Positions 53,035 to 64,000 of a stretch of DNA of 64,000 nucleotides are shown piece by piece. Position numbers and translations under genes: made by a program. The notes under the pieces were generated by a model. It saw only the letters and a program-made list of their open reading frames with translations, made no database searches and was not told the origin of the DNA. This DNA comes from Motacilla alba alba. Lineage: Eukaryota > Chordata > Aves > Passeriformes > Motacillidae. The first letter of the stretch is position 1, and every line of letters begins with the position of its first letter. The stretch is taken from assembly GCF_015832195.1 (NCBI RefSeq), contig NC_052017.1:66341801-66405800 (forward strand), in the 5' to 3' direction.

Positions 53035-53042
<8 letters not shown>

Positions 53043-53081
<39 letters not shown>

Positions 53082-53090
53082 TATATATAT
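53043..53090. repeat. (AT)n microsatellite
   Basis: About 48 bases of almost pure AT alternation with one AAAT interruption near 53077-53080. Confidence 0.95.
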
Positions 53091-55939
53091 TCTAGTCATG
53101 TAACAAAATACAGTGTATGGTAACACGCAGGAAGGGAATGATTCACTTTCCAGTACTGCGTCCAATGAACCGTGGAATATAACATTTTTTATTTCTTGGT
53201 GGTAGCTGTCAAAATGCATTTACTTTGGGGAGATGAAGAGGGAATGCACAAAGAAGTGTAGAATAATTATGTGTTGAAAATTAAACCCAGTTGTCTGAAC
53301 TGGGAAGAACAATATAATGTACCAAAGGAGGTCTAAAGTGTTTTGGCCAACAAACTTAGAGGTCATCCAAGACAACATACTTTGTAAATGAGAGGCAAAG
53401 GCAGTTTTCTGTAGTGTACTCTTCACCTCTGTTTTTGAGAGTTTAGATCTACACTTAACACAAAAAATATCATAGTTTAGTTTATTCATATTATAGGGTT
53501 GTTTCTCTTATACCTACCCAAAAACCTGTGGGTTATGTCTAAGGACACAGAGTCAGGCCCACATTCTTTGTTCATGGATGTTTGTATGTGCAGAACTCCA
53601 GAAAGAATAAATTCCCATTCAAGAGTGGCATGAAAAAAGGCACTTTCTCTCTGCTTCAGAACAACAGCAGTAACAGGGTTAGAAGAATTATGAAACTATA
53701 ACTTTCAAGGATGTCTGTGGAAGCAGGGATATACTGGCCAAACTTCTAACTCCCAATTCGTGCCCTGGATAAACCCAGAGGGCAGGCTCTCTAAGACCCA
53801 AAGGGTCTGTGAGGATCATATGGAACACCTGAATTACAGTCTGCTCTGCCAGAAATTCCTGCTAAGGAAGCAGTGGGAAGACATGATTGTCACTGTGGAG
53901 CATCCATACAAAAACCACAGCTCCCTGAAAGGTCCAGAAGTTGCCAAAAGTCTCAGTGCTTCAGTGACCAGTGCTGTGACAAGACTAGAGAGGTATAACA
54001 TGTGCTCAGAGTGATTAAGACATTGCTTCCCAAAAAGCAAATATAGCAATCAAATAAGTTGCTTGCTCTGCTGATGGCGGAGATTCTTGCCTATCAGCAA
54101 GTTATCAGCATTGCAGTGATTTTTCTGTTGATCTGTCCCATGTTCTTTCCTTGCACCCTGACTGATTATGCCCTGAAGAGATACTACATTCCACAAAGAT
54201 GTTGAAAAGAGAACAAGCACGGAGCCAAAGCAAGCCTTGCAATGACTTGTGCCAAGATGAAGGGGCACCCAAAGGGAGGTGAGGCAAATGGTGTAATCTG
54301 AGAGTTCTGGACCACAAGGGAGGATGGTATGCACTCCTCAAGGCTGTCCATATACCACAAAATATAAAGAGAGACTGCAGGCAGGGAACAGCCATGTTCC
54401 CTGCATTTTAAGGATGGATATTCAGAATGAAAACTGAATACATTTCCAGAGTCTTTTGACAGGGTAAACCAGAATTATACCCCCTCCTAATCCACAGCCA
54501 TATTTCCTCTTCCTCACTGGGGATATATATCCTCTGTCTATGCGACCAGGCCAGACAGATGACTAAATTCATTTTTGGGTGACTAAGGTGTCATTATTTT
54601 TAGGTTCTGCAAGAAAACTCAGCTGCTGATTAAGCCACCGTGATGGAAATCAGAACACACAATATACTTTAGTACTAGACTGTATGACAACACAAATTCT
54701 CCAAAACATACATGGAAAGCAGGAATTTACTTGCACAGTTTAACAGATGGAATCATTGTAAAGGGCTGCAAAATTCAATGTTGTAATGTTCTCATTTTAG
54801 ATAATTTCTGTGTTATGTACAATTCATATATATGCCCCAAGAAAATAAGCTGCAAATCACACACTAGTTCCTCTTTTTTCCACCTTTTTTAAAAATAAAG
54901 TTTTACACTAAATTACATTGATTTTAGGACTTGCCATACCAGTGTTTTCCAATTCCTTTCTTTTATCTCTTTTCCTTCTGGATAAGAAGTGGCATGGTTT
55001 TTGAATAGGCACTAACACATTAGTATTGTGATCATGTTGTAAGTATTACAAGATAGAATGAGCAACAGCCTGGAAAATGAGGAAAAAATTGAATAGTTAA
55101 GCTCAGAAGGAAGTTTTCAAAAAGTACGTGACATTCCCAGTGTTTTTGTTTCTGAATGCTCAAGTTGAGGTGTATTAGAAAGGTTTTTGGTTTTGAGGTG
55201 TGTTAGGAAGATTTTTGGTTTTTTCTAGTTGGGTGGTCAATACTCCTTTGCATTACATGTGTATCTGCAAGGTATCTCAGGCCACACTCATCCAGACACT
55301 GCAAAGAGTTAAAGGCTTTCTCTACCTCACTCCAAGGATGACAGCAACTGTCCCAAAGGCATGAAGACAGAAGCTCTACCTGAGCCAAAAGGTCACAATG
55401 ACAGACTAGTCCAAAGCAGAAGCAGAGCATTTGTTGATATCAGACTGTTTTAGGGTGTCATCAGCATTCAAAACCTAAGAAAAAATTTCCCTCAAACAAT
55501 CTTGTAAGTTATCTTTTTAAGGTGGCAACATCAGGAATACATATATTTTTGCAATTAATATGAAGTCATTCTAAATTACAGGAATGTCTGCGTTTTTCAA
55601 GGTTTTGGGGTTAGCTAGCTTTTCAGGAAACAAAAGAAAAAAAAGATATTGTGAATGTCACTACAGGAACCATGAGACATGAGGGAAGAGGACAACAGCT
55701 AAATTCAGAGTCTATTACTCTATGGAGGTAAATGGAGATACTGTCTACAGCTATTTGGCCCATCATAATTTTTCTTGAAATAAAGGAACAAAACCATTCC
55801 AGAGCTATGAGGGGAGCTGTTCTTCCTGAAGTTCCACGCTGTCTCCTCTGACACTCATGTGATGACAAGCCCAAAGACTGGCACACATACATTTTTGTGC
55901 ATCTCTGAGAAGAAGGGTAACATAGTGAATGACCCACTT
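53091..55939. other. Upstream intergenic stretch, no gene recognised
   Basis: AT-rich unique sequence holding one 28-base tandem duplication (55165-55220). Short open frames only, and no RNA gene recognised. Confidence 0.55.
55165..55220 (+). repeat. 28-base tandem duplication
   Basis: Units 55165-55192 and 55193-55220 are directly adjacent (both begin TTGAGGTGT and end TTTTTGGTT). They differ at three positions, all A/G transitions. Confidence 0.8.
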
Positions 55940-57088
55940 AGCCAATATGGGGAAGACAGTTGACGTAATCTTTATGGACCTCAGCAAAGCTTTTGACACT
56001 GTCTCCCATAGGATTCTTCTGGACAAAATACCTAGCCCACAGCTGGATAAACACATCTTGTGATGAGTGAACAAATGGCTCACAGGTCAGGCACAAAGGG
56101 TTACAGTGAATGTGGTGACATCAGGCTGGTGACCTGTCACAAGCGGGGTTCCCCAGGGCCCCATCCTCAGCCCTGTGCTCTTCAAAATCTCCATAAATTA
56201 CTTGGACACAGGACTGGGATGCTGAGCAAGCTCACAGATGATAGAAAACTGAGAGGAGCTGCTGACTCCTTTGAAAGTAGAGAGGCCCTGCAGAGAGACC
56301 ATGACAAATCAGAGACACGGGCAATCCCCAACTGCATGAAATTCAACAAGGGCAGGTGCCAGATTCCAAACCTGAGATGGGACAGCCCTGGTTATATATA
56401 AAGACTGGGGAATGAGATGCTGGAAAGAAGTGCTGCTGAAAGGGACCTGAAGGTCCTGGTCAATGGCAAATTAAACATGAGCCAGCAGTGCCCTGGCAGC
56501 CAGGAGGGCCAAGCATGTCCTGGGGGGCATCAGGCACAGCATGGCCAGCGGGCAAGAATGGGGATTGTCCTGCTCTGCTCTGCACTGGGGCAGCCTCACC
56601 TCCAGTGCTGGGGCAATTTTGGGTGCCACAACACAAAAAAGACATGGAGCTATTAGAGACCATCCAAAGGAGGATAAGAAGGACCTTGAGGGGAAGCTGT
56701 ATGAGGCTTATTCAGCCTGAAGAAGAGGAGGCTGAGGGGAGACCTTTTTGCAGTCTACAACTTCTTGCCAAGGGGAAGAGGAGGGCCAGGTACCAATCTC
56801 TTAACTCTGATGACCAGTGATAGGATTCAAGAAAACAGCATGAAGCTGAGTCATGGTAGATATAGGTTGGCTAGCAGGGAAAGGTTCTTCACCCAGAGGG
56901 GGGTTGGGTACTAGAACAGGCTCCCCAGGGAAGTGGTCACAGGACCAGGCCTGACAGAGTTCAAGAAGTGTTTGGACAATGCTCTCAGGTACATGGTGTG
57001 CCCCTTGGGGCAGGGCCAGGAGTTGGACTCAATGATCCTGATGGATAGCTTCCCACTAAATATATTATATTATTCAATGATTCAATGA
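55940..57088 (+). mobile_element. CR1 LINE fragment (ORF2 RT remnant and 3' end)
   Basis: Plus-strand CR1, 5'-truncated. The start encodes 'VIFMDLSKAFDTVSHRILLD' at about 55965-56025. The next segment contains GTGGTGACATCAGGCTGGTG and GGGGTTCCCCAGGGCCCCAT. The polymerase core is degraded to 'KLTDDRKLRG' near 56225-56255, and 'KLNMSQQCPGSQEGQACPGG' follows. The 3' end carries ACTCAATGATCCTGATGG and finishes in two octamers ATTCAATG (about 57073-57088), the octamer-repeat type of tail used by CR1. Frameshifts and stops make it non-functional. It is the same subfamily as the intronic copy at 4826-6185 but in the opposite orientation. Confidence 0.93.
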
Positions 57089-60000
57089 CTTGCATCACAA
57101 ATGTGTCCCTTGTTAATTGCTATAGTGCCACATATATGACTTCAGTTCAAATAAAAATCCTAGAAAAGCTAAGATCCCAGCAGGCTGAAACCAGCAGGGT
57201 ATATCAATCTGCAGTTACTAGGTAATAAGCTATTACGCAGTTGGCTACATTACGTTTCAGTATAAACCAAAGTAAAGACAGATTCAAGTTTGCATTTGGT
57301 TTTTCATTTGATTCACTAAATTTAGCAAAATGGACTTCACTGGAGAGTACTGGTTTGCAAAAGCCTGGCCATCTCCAAACTTAGAACTGTAATGCTAGGT
57401 TGGGTGTTTGATCTGCTACTTTCCTGAAGCAGATCTGTTTTCTCTCAAAACTGACATGAAGATTGGATTTAGACTTTTACTGTTCAGAAACACTGTGTTC
57501 CACTCATTCAATTTGTATATTTAAAGTCCGTTGAAAATTCACCATATAAAAATGAAATCCTCCATTTTTATTCATGATATTTCAGAGGCTAATAATCACT
57601 GTTTAATACTCTAAAGTGCAGACCTTATGAGTACGTACTTATCCATTTCTTTCATAGTATTTTAAATCACAAAAATTAAATTCAAAGACTAACTTAGTAA
57701 ATTTTAGGGCACAGTATGCCTTCAATTTACTCTCTGTGCATTTACAGCAGAGATATAATCAGCTCTGAGGCTACTTTCTAAGGTAAACCAGAGGACAAGA
57801 GCATACAGGTAAAAAAAAAAGTTAATATAATAATAAGGGCAATTAGTTGTAAGTGCTGATCCATGCAAGGTGTCATTACTAAGATTTTAACCTGCAAATG
57901 TAAATAATTACCTTTGAACTAACACTACAGGAACTTTGGTAATCAGTCTTAATACTTTAATGATGAACAATAGATACAAATATCTCCTACCTAAACAACA
58001 TCAGGGCACTTAGTTCTAATTAGCAATTAATAATGTCCCTCCCTGATTTGCTGTCTTTGCTTGACAAAACACAAGAAGTTCTTTGATACATTCTCTGAAA
58101 TGGGGTGCAAGGCTGCAGTTTCCAGACCAAGGGTGTATGTACTCCCTGTCCAGTATTCCTCTGCTAAATTTTTGAGATAATAAACACATTATGAAAAAGA
58201 GGAGCACATTAAATAACACACTCTTCCCCTATTTTGGCTTTCATATTTCATGAGCCCCAGGTTATGGCTGCACTAACAAGTGGAGCAGCCCAAAATTGTT
58301 GGGGCTGGGCACGAGATGTCTGTGCTAAACCCATTTCGAGGCAGGTTACTTGCCTTTAGTTCTCATGTGCTCCCATGGATGGAACACCGGTTAGCAGGTG
58401 GAGCACAGCCACTGGAGAGCATCTTCCAGTTCTGTATGGTGTGGAAGCAGCCTTGTAAGTTGTAGACATGAAAGCAAACCCAGTGAGAGAGGACATTCAG
58501 GACCTGGGCTTCAGAAACACGCCCCTGCTGCAAAAGTGATTTGCTATTTGAGATGCAACCTGTGTTTCATGCTCACAAATGTGAGCAATGTGTGGAAAAG
58601 AAGTAGTCACCAGAGTTTTCTGCCATGTAATACAAGGTGTGCCTCCATGCAAGGACAAAGAACACTCTCAGAAGTCATATAGTTTCCTAATCACTGTAAA
58701 TAAAAGAATTTCCAGATTAGACTCTTTGTGGGAGACAATGTGGAAACCACACTTACAATGGATAAGGCTCAGATACTGAATCTGAGCCTTACAGTTTTAC
58801 AATGGATAAGGCTCAGATACTGAATTTTCTGATTAATGTGCTACTCTACATGTTTAAAGAGAACAAAAATAAGACTTACTAGTTCAAAAGAAATAAAAGG
58901 TGCATTTTGCTGCAAACACCAAAGAAAATCAGTATGGCATTTAAAAATGTTTCACATAAACTCTACTTTAACATGTAATTTTCAATATTTAAGTGGACTT
59001 CTAATAAAAATGTTGAGTATTTCACAATCTAAGATTTTTACATGTCCATTTTCATCCAGTTGTTGAAAAACATGTAGGATTAAGAACTTTTTGCCTCAAA
59101 TAGATGCAAACCACACTTAGTTACTCATTTATGCAGTCACATCTTAGGAAGGGCAAGGAGACAGTAGAAGTGTAAGAAAACCCCTCATTTGGGCACCTTT
59201 ATTTCCTTGTGCACAACCATTTTAGCATCTTCAGTGATGGGGAGATCAGAGGGTTGTTTTGTTGTTTTGGTTTTTTATACTGGAAAATCCAAATTTCAAT
59301 TGCCTTAGAAAAAAAACAAACAAACAAAAAAAAAAGGAGAAGAAAAATAAGAATAAATGAGTCTCACAGTGTTTCTTTAATTTGTTGTTGTTGTTGTTGC
59401 TCCTGGAGAAATACCATTCACTGTGTGCTAAAGCCTCCCCTTGACAGCTAACTGTATTGAAGTAAAACCAAGCCATTGCTGGCAATTGCCAGATGAATGG
59501 CTCTGCCAAAGTAGAAGGCAAGGACTCAGCACTGTTAGAACCCAACTCTCTGCCCAGCTATCCCTAAGGAAGAATTGGTTCAGTAAAAACTCCACAACAT
59601 AAATAAAAATAAGAAAAAGAAGTGGCATTCACAAACACCTCTAAGTGCAGATGCAACCGAAGGATGAGAGCTGGACTGGGGCTGGACAGAAATCAACAAT
59701 CTGGGGATGTAGAAACAAGAACAGCTCGGCATATTTTCCTCAGTGATGATTTTCCTCATAATGATGAAAACCCTCAGAAGCTTTAGGAGTCGTAAGGTGA
59801 AGGCTGTGAGACTATATTCTCCAGCAACTCACTCTTCAACTCTTGGCCTATGAGAAAAATCTGTGTTTTTAGCAAGTTCTTTTGCAAAGCATTGCACTTT
59901 CTGCTTTAACTGTGATTTGTTCTTGACCAGCAGGATGATAAATTAGAGTGCTCAAGTAATTGGAATTTTGGAAAAAGCCAAGCACCAGCTGGGAATGAAC

Positions 60001-62329
60001 TAGGAGAAAATTAGTGTCTGCTTCAAGGCCTCAGACACACAAACTAGGAGGACCCCCATTGCAACACTGACAGCCAGGCACAGTCCCTGCAGCTGGAGAC
60101 TATGCACTGGAGCAAAAGAGAAGCTGGAACTGTTTTTTAGCCAGACCCACCTGGCTACAAAGCACGCAGGACCCTAATGAGCTCTCTATTGTAATTATCT
60201 GCTGATTATTCATTGTCAGAGTTGACAGCCTAAGAAATTTCACCTTTTCAGGAAACACATGTAGAGCAATCCACTTCAAAGTTTTGAACATGAGTAAAAA
60301 CAAAGCATTAGTTTCCTGGGTTTGGCATCATTAACATTAAAAGTCTTCTGGACTGTTAATTCAATAGTCCTAACACTTAGTGCTCTTCTGTGCTGACATC
60401 TCTCTTCCCACGTAAAGTCAAAAACAACAACCAGAATAAAATTTGGGCTCACGAAGGAGTGTACCTGAGCTGCTTATGTTGTCTCATTACATTTACCACA
60501 ATACTTCAAAATAAACCCCAGAGGTGAAGCTGGGATATTACTTCTTTACCCCCGCAAAAGTTACTTCTTCTCAAATGTGATCCACCACAAAGTATGATTT
60601 CAATTTTTCCACTATTGTGTTTCAATGAATTTTGCTCAGTTTGTATTTAAAAATCACCAAATTAGAACATAGGCTATTTCCTGGGGATTAATAAGAAGGG
60701 CCAGCTGTGAAGAATGGATGGTCTCAGGCACAGCTGGGGACCGCTAATCTCCCTGCACAAAATGAAAAATACTAAACTTTTCCTTAATGCCTTAGAGAGA
60801 TCTAGTGGGGTCTGTAGGCATGCACCATCTGCAGAGACTTAGTTCAAAACTCTGCATGCTTCACATTGCTTGAAAACTCTCTTGGTAGTCCCCCTTCAAA
60901 AAACATTAACTTCTAATTAGGCAATAACTGGGATTAAATGAGAACAGAGAAAAAATAAGTTTTCTTGAGATTCAAGAACTCAAATGTACCAAGAAATGAA
61001 ATCCAGGAATTAAATTCTATTCTCAGTAAAGAGCTAGCCTGAAAACCTTCTGGGGAGGGATTGTCCCGTAGTACATATTTGAACAGCATCTAGCAAACAC
61101 AGTTCAGATTTCTAGGCACTATTGTAACACAAAACAATTAAAATAGCTGCAGGAATTTACACAGAACTACTCCAAACAACTCAAGCATAATGGTGAGTAC
61201 CAAAGATGAAGGTACATTCCTTGTAAATATTTTACCGTGTACAATAAAAAATAAGATATTTTGCCTTTAAATAGAACCACAGAGGGAGATGATTGTTGAA
61301 ATTCAAAAGAAACAATATGGCTGATTTGCATTCTGTTTTTTCCTACTTTCCTCAACACAGGCACTTGCATTGACACTAACTAAGGTTCTGTCCTTATTGC
61401 TCATTTCTGGGGGACTCCTGGACAGACTCATCTCTTTTTCTGCCTTGTGCTGGTAGAAACGTTAATGCCAAAACTCTTCCACTAAAGAAAGGGTAGGGAG
61501 CTCAAATGGCAGGACAGTGAAGAGGTCTGTAAATCTTGCCCAGCTATCTATTTGAACATTTGGGCATAGAAAGGATAACCATTGTGGGAACAGAGTATTT
61601 TGTCATATATTATTATTCTGGATGGAAAGTAAGGAAAAACTGCTGGCTCTCCTTGTAAAGTTATTGTATTTTCAATTGCTCACAAGGTCTCCCAGAGCTC
61701 AGAGAGGTATTCTGTTAAACACTGAAATAAATAAAACTGCTCTCTGATTGGCCAGACATGAATAATTTCTACTACCCCCAGATGTATCCATCTAGGATGT
61801 GCTTATTTGCATGATATGTGAACTAATTGTTTAACACTAGCCCAGAACATAGCATTGTTCACTCAGAGAAAGCTACACAATAGAAATTTATTGACTCATC
61901 ACACTACTATTTTTTAGCCAATTATGTGCCAGGATTTTTCCTTCAGATACATAACAATAGCAGAAAGACGCTTCATTTCCCTGGGACTATTACTCTCCTG
62001 GGTGGCAAAATTAAAATCAGCCTCTATAAAGCACTCTTGTGACAGCCTACAGCAACCCCAAACGGCACGAAGGGTGTATTTTATGCTTATACACTGTAGG
62101 CAGCGATCTGGAAAACTTCAGGGCGAGAAGAGGGAGTGCCGTACAAAACCCAGCGAGGAGTGGACCAGCACAAAACCTTTGCACCGCCTCTACCCCCCGC
62201 AAAGGCTTCCACTAGGGACAGCAGCCATCACAAAAAAAGGGGGTCCAGAGGGAATGGGATGGCGACAATCTCCTTAATTACTTACTAGTCAGATGCTTGG
62301 TAGAAAATCCCTTTTAAAACGTTAGAACG
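57089..62329. other. Upstream intergenic stretch, no gene recognised
   Basis: AT-rich sequence with a duplicated hairpin unit (58753-58825), an A-rich tract (about 59309-59337) and (TTG)6 at about 59382-59399. From about 62040 onward CpG becomes more frequent as the CpG island is approached. No protein or RNA gene could be supported. Confidence 0.55.
58753..58825 (+). repeat. 29-base direct repeat with an internal perfect hairpin
   Basis: A 29-base word starting TTACAATGGATAAGG and ending CTGAAT occurs at 58753-58781 and 58797-58825 with no mismatch. The first copy and its right flank also form a perfect 10-base stem (AAGGCTCAGA at 58764-58773, TCTGAGCCTT at 58781-58790) around a 7-base loop. 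The arrangement suggests template switching during replication. Confidence 0.85.
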
Positions 62330-62790
62330 GACGTATTCGTTTTAGTTCTTTGGGGACAGCTGCCGGGTGGGAGGAACTGTAAAGCCTTTCCCTGCGGGAG
62401 GATGGGCGCTGCCGTAAACACCCCGCACCGGGTCCCAGCGCGCTCTTGCCCTCCCGCCCAGCCCTGGGCGAAGCGGCAGGAATTCTCACCACCGCTGTAC
62501 CCCGCTAAACAGAGCAAAACCCAGCAGCTTAGCAGGAAAAAGGTATGGAAAGAGTGTGGGAACACGCGTGTGGAGCAGGTGCCGGCCGCTGCCGCAGCAG
62601 CGGCATCAGCGCTCTCTGCCGGGCGCCCGGAGCCGCCGGCACGGCGGTGCCGCAGCCGGGACCGGCCCCGGGACAGGGATCCGAGCACGGCCCACGATGC
62701 CTCTGCCTGCCCCTGGCATCTCTGCGCCGGCGGCACTCTGGCGGCAGGGCTGTTGCTGGCGTCTCTGACGGACAGAGGCGCTCCGATAAA
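62330..62790. promoter_or_regulatory. Orphan CpG island about 30.5 kb upstream of BMP6
   Basis: A GC-rich, CpG-dense segment isolated in AT-rich DNA, densest at about 62560-62780, with GC words such as GCCGCTGCCGCAGCAGCGGC. Open frames exist on both strands (plus 62402-62911, minus 62314-62736), but their Ala/Arg/Pro-rich translations fit GC-rich noncoding DNA and match no family I know. It could be the promoter of an unannotated transcript, a distal promoter of BMP6 or a developmental regulatory island. A possible splice donor word (AAGGTATGG) lies near 62540 on the plus strand. Confidence 0.55.
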
Positions 62791-62813
62791 CTGCCGAGAT
62801 TATATTTTAAAAA

Positions 62814-62815
<2 letters not shown>

Positions 62816-62901
<86 letters not shown>

Positions 62902-62910
62902 ATATGCATA

Positions 62911-62965
<55 letters not shown>

Positions 62966-62969
62966 TATA
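62816..62969. repeat. Composite (TA)n / (TATATG)n / (CA)n microsatellite
   Basis: About 150 bases: a long TA run, then a regular hexamer block TATATG (about 62864-62905), a second TA run and a short CA run (about 62953-62964). It is nearly self-complementary throughout and can extrude as a cruciform. Confidence 0.95.
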
Positions 62970-63099
62970 AAATTAGAGACAGAGACACATACACATCACC
63001 CCCATCACATCATCAGGCAAATCCCAGTCCTCAGGACACGCCTCAACACAAGCAGGGTGGAGCAGCAGATATAATAGATTATGTAATCGAGTAGATAAT

Positions 63100-63475
63100 A
63101 AAATGTCACTGGGTCACTGGGAAAGGAAGCTGGTGAAGGGTCTGGAGTAAAAGTTTTGTGAGGAGTGGCTGAGGGAGCTGGGTAGGGATCAGCCTCTTCT
63201 TCCAGGTAACCAGTGACAGGACAAGAGGACGCAATCTTAATCTGTGCACGGGGAGGTTTAGATTGGACATTAGGGAGAGCTTCTTCACAAAAGGGGTGGT
63301 TAGACATTGGAATGGGCTGCCCAGGGATGTGGTGGAGTCACCATCCCTGCAGATGTATACAAAAAGACTGGATGTGGCACTCAGTGCCATGGTCTAGTTT
63401 ACAACATGGTGCTGGGTCACAGGTGGACTTGATCTCAGAGGTCTTTTCCAACCAAGTGGATTCTATGATTCTGTG
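63100..63475 (+). mobile_element. CR1 LINE fragment, 3' end with internal deletion
   Basis: Recognisable CR1 words in order are GAAGCTGGTGAAGGGTCTGG, TGAGGAGTGGCTGAGGGAGC, GGGATCAGCCTCTTCTTCCA and then a 'ggaggtttagattggacattagg' type segment. Next come TGGGCTGCCCAGGGATGTGG and TCTCAGAGGTCTTTTCCAAC, and the end is ATTCTATGATTCTGTG. The block that normally follows 'gagggagctggg' (the LEKRR-type ORF2 tail) is missing, so there is an internal deletion near 63181. It belongs to a different CR1 subfamily from the copies at 4826 and 55940. Confidence 0.9.
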
Positions 63476-63546
63476 TAATGGTGGTACCCACTGGGCTAAG
63501 GCAGCTGTCGTGGTTTGAGAGGAAGTGGGTTTTTGGGAGGTGGTAG

Positions 63547-63597
63547 TGGTCAAACCAATAGGTGCCCAGATGTGGATATTGGCACCTGGTTTGACCA
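63547..63597 (+). repeat. Imperfect hairpin in the LTR U3 part
   Basis: GGTCAAACC (63548-63556) and AGGTGCC (63560-63566) pair with GGCACCT (63581-63587) and GGTTTGACC (63588-63596). A 3-base AAT bulge interrupts the left arm and the loop is 14 bases. One further base pair closes the stem at each outer end. Confidence 0.8.
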
Positions 63598-63867
63598 TTG
63601 AGGATATGGATCCGCCTCTGAGAACACAGGGGTTAAAAGCGAGAGCTCCCAGGGGGGATCTTCCTCTTTTGGTTCCAGTCGGAGGAGAGTTCAGACCTCC
63701 CCTGCCCAGCTTCGGGCTGGGTGGGGGAGGGGAAAAGGCCACGCGGCCGAGCGAGGTGGGCCCGGAGCCTTGGGCAGAGACGGAAGAGACGGAAGGGTGG
63801 AAGAACTCGGAGAGGTAGTGGGCAGCCCCCCTTTCTCAAAAGGAGAGAGAGAGAGAGAGAGAGAGGT

Positions 63868-63900
63868 GCCAGTGCTATCTTGAAATTCGATAGCACTGGC
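63868..63900 (+). repeat. Perfect 12-base hairpin in the LTR
   Basis: GCCAGTGCTATC (63868-63879) is followed by a 9-base spacer TTGAAATTC and its exact inverse GATAGCACTGGC (63889-63900). It lies directly after the (GA)n run and before the G12 run. In an LTR transcript it would form a stable stem-loop. Confidence 0.9.
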
Positions 63901-64000
63901 CTGGCCGAGGAAGAGAAGGGGGGGGGGGGCCGACGAGGGGAAGAGTGCCCGTCTTCCCCCGTCGTGTGGGAGTTCCAGATAAGCTGAGTCTGTGATTTTA

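Larger units (their letters stand above)
41595..53042. other. Upstream intergenic stretch, no gene recognised
   Basis: AT-rich sequence with a 19-base T run (43749-43767), the AAAC array (44568-44681), a 24-base A run (44981-45004), a small TA run near 45893-45905, a CA-rich stretch (about 49661-49722) and a 19-base tandem duplication (48593-48630). Open frames up to about 147 codons (minus 46561-47004) are not recognisable as proteins. Confidence 0.5.
63506..64000 (+). mobile_element. LTR of a passerine-type endogenous retrovirus (cut by window end)
   Basis: The element starts TGTCGTGGTTTGAGAGGAAG, a TG terminus of the kind found in songbird LTRs. A TATA-like TTAAAA is at 63633-63638, a plausible U3/R boundary region. 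A GC-rich part follows, then a (GA)n run (about 63842-63865), a G12 run (63918-63929) and two hairpins, listed separately. The CpG content is high for a repeat in this region, which suggests a younger insertion than the LTR at 41037. The right end is outside the window, so I cannot tell a solo LTR from the 5' LTR of a longer provirus. Confidence 0.65.

Noticed and set aside
62402..62911. Plus-strand open frame of 169 codons over the orphan CpG island
   Set aside because: It ends in a Tyr-Ile/Met-Tyr run translated from the TA/TATATG microsatellite and has no recognisable family. An opposing frame of similar length exists on the minus strand.
1..64000. CRISPR arrays, operons, tRNA or rRNA genes
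   Set aside because: None recognised. The repeats present are microsatellites, CR1 LINEs and LTRs typical of a vertebrate genome.

Overview
The window looks like euchromatic DNA from a bird, most likely a passerine (songbird). Four degraded CR1 LINE copies are present, the LINE family typical of birds and other reptiles. One old and one young-looking LTR begin with the TG..CGTGGTTT type of terminus that I associate with songbird endogenous retroviruses. Gene density is very low. No bacterial, phage or organellar features were seen.

One protein-coding exon can be supported: exon 1 of the bone morphogenetic protein gene BMP6 on the minus strand (CDS part 31619-32051). It encodes the signal peptide and the first part of the prodomain and ends in a consensus splice donor. 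It lies inside a strong CpG island (about 31400-32800) that also holds the 5'UTR, two short upstream ORFs and a cluster of GC boxes. Everything from 31618 down to position 1 is therefore inferred to be the 5' part of the long first intron of BMP6. The remaining exons should lie beyond the left edge. The intron holds a 1.4 kb CR1 fragment (4826-6185), a short CR1 fragment (24549-24847), an unusual palindromic repeat (13830-13907) and otherwise unremarkable AT-rich DNA.

The right half (32800-64000) is the upstream flank of BMP6. It holds a compact block with preserved CpG about 3 kb upstream of the start codon (34850-35220), A/C-rich simple tracts, an old LTR (41037-41594), a CR1 copy of the same subfamily as the intronic one but inverted (55940-57088), several small tandem or inverted duplications, and (TA)n arrays. 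The last 2 kb is the most complex part: an orphan CpG island about 30.5 kb upstream of BMP6 (62330-62790), a composite TA/TG/CA microsatellite directly abutting it, a truncated CR1, and a hairpin-rich LTR running off the right edge.

The window does not show a new multi-gene system. The most interesting items are non-coding: the CpG-preserved block near BMP6, the orphan CpG island, the hairpin-bearing LTR and the compact bird form of the BMP6 prodomain.
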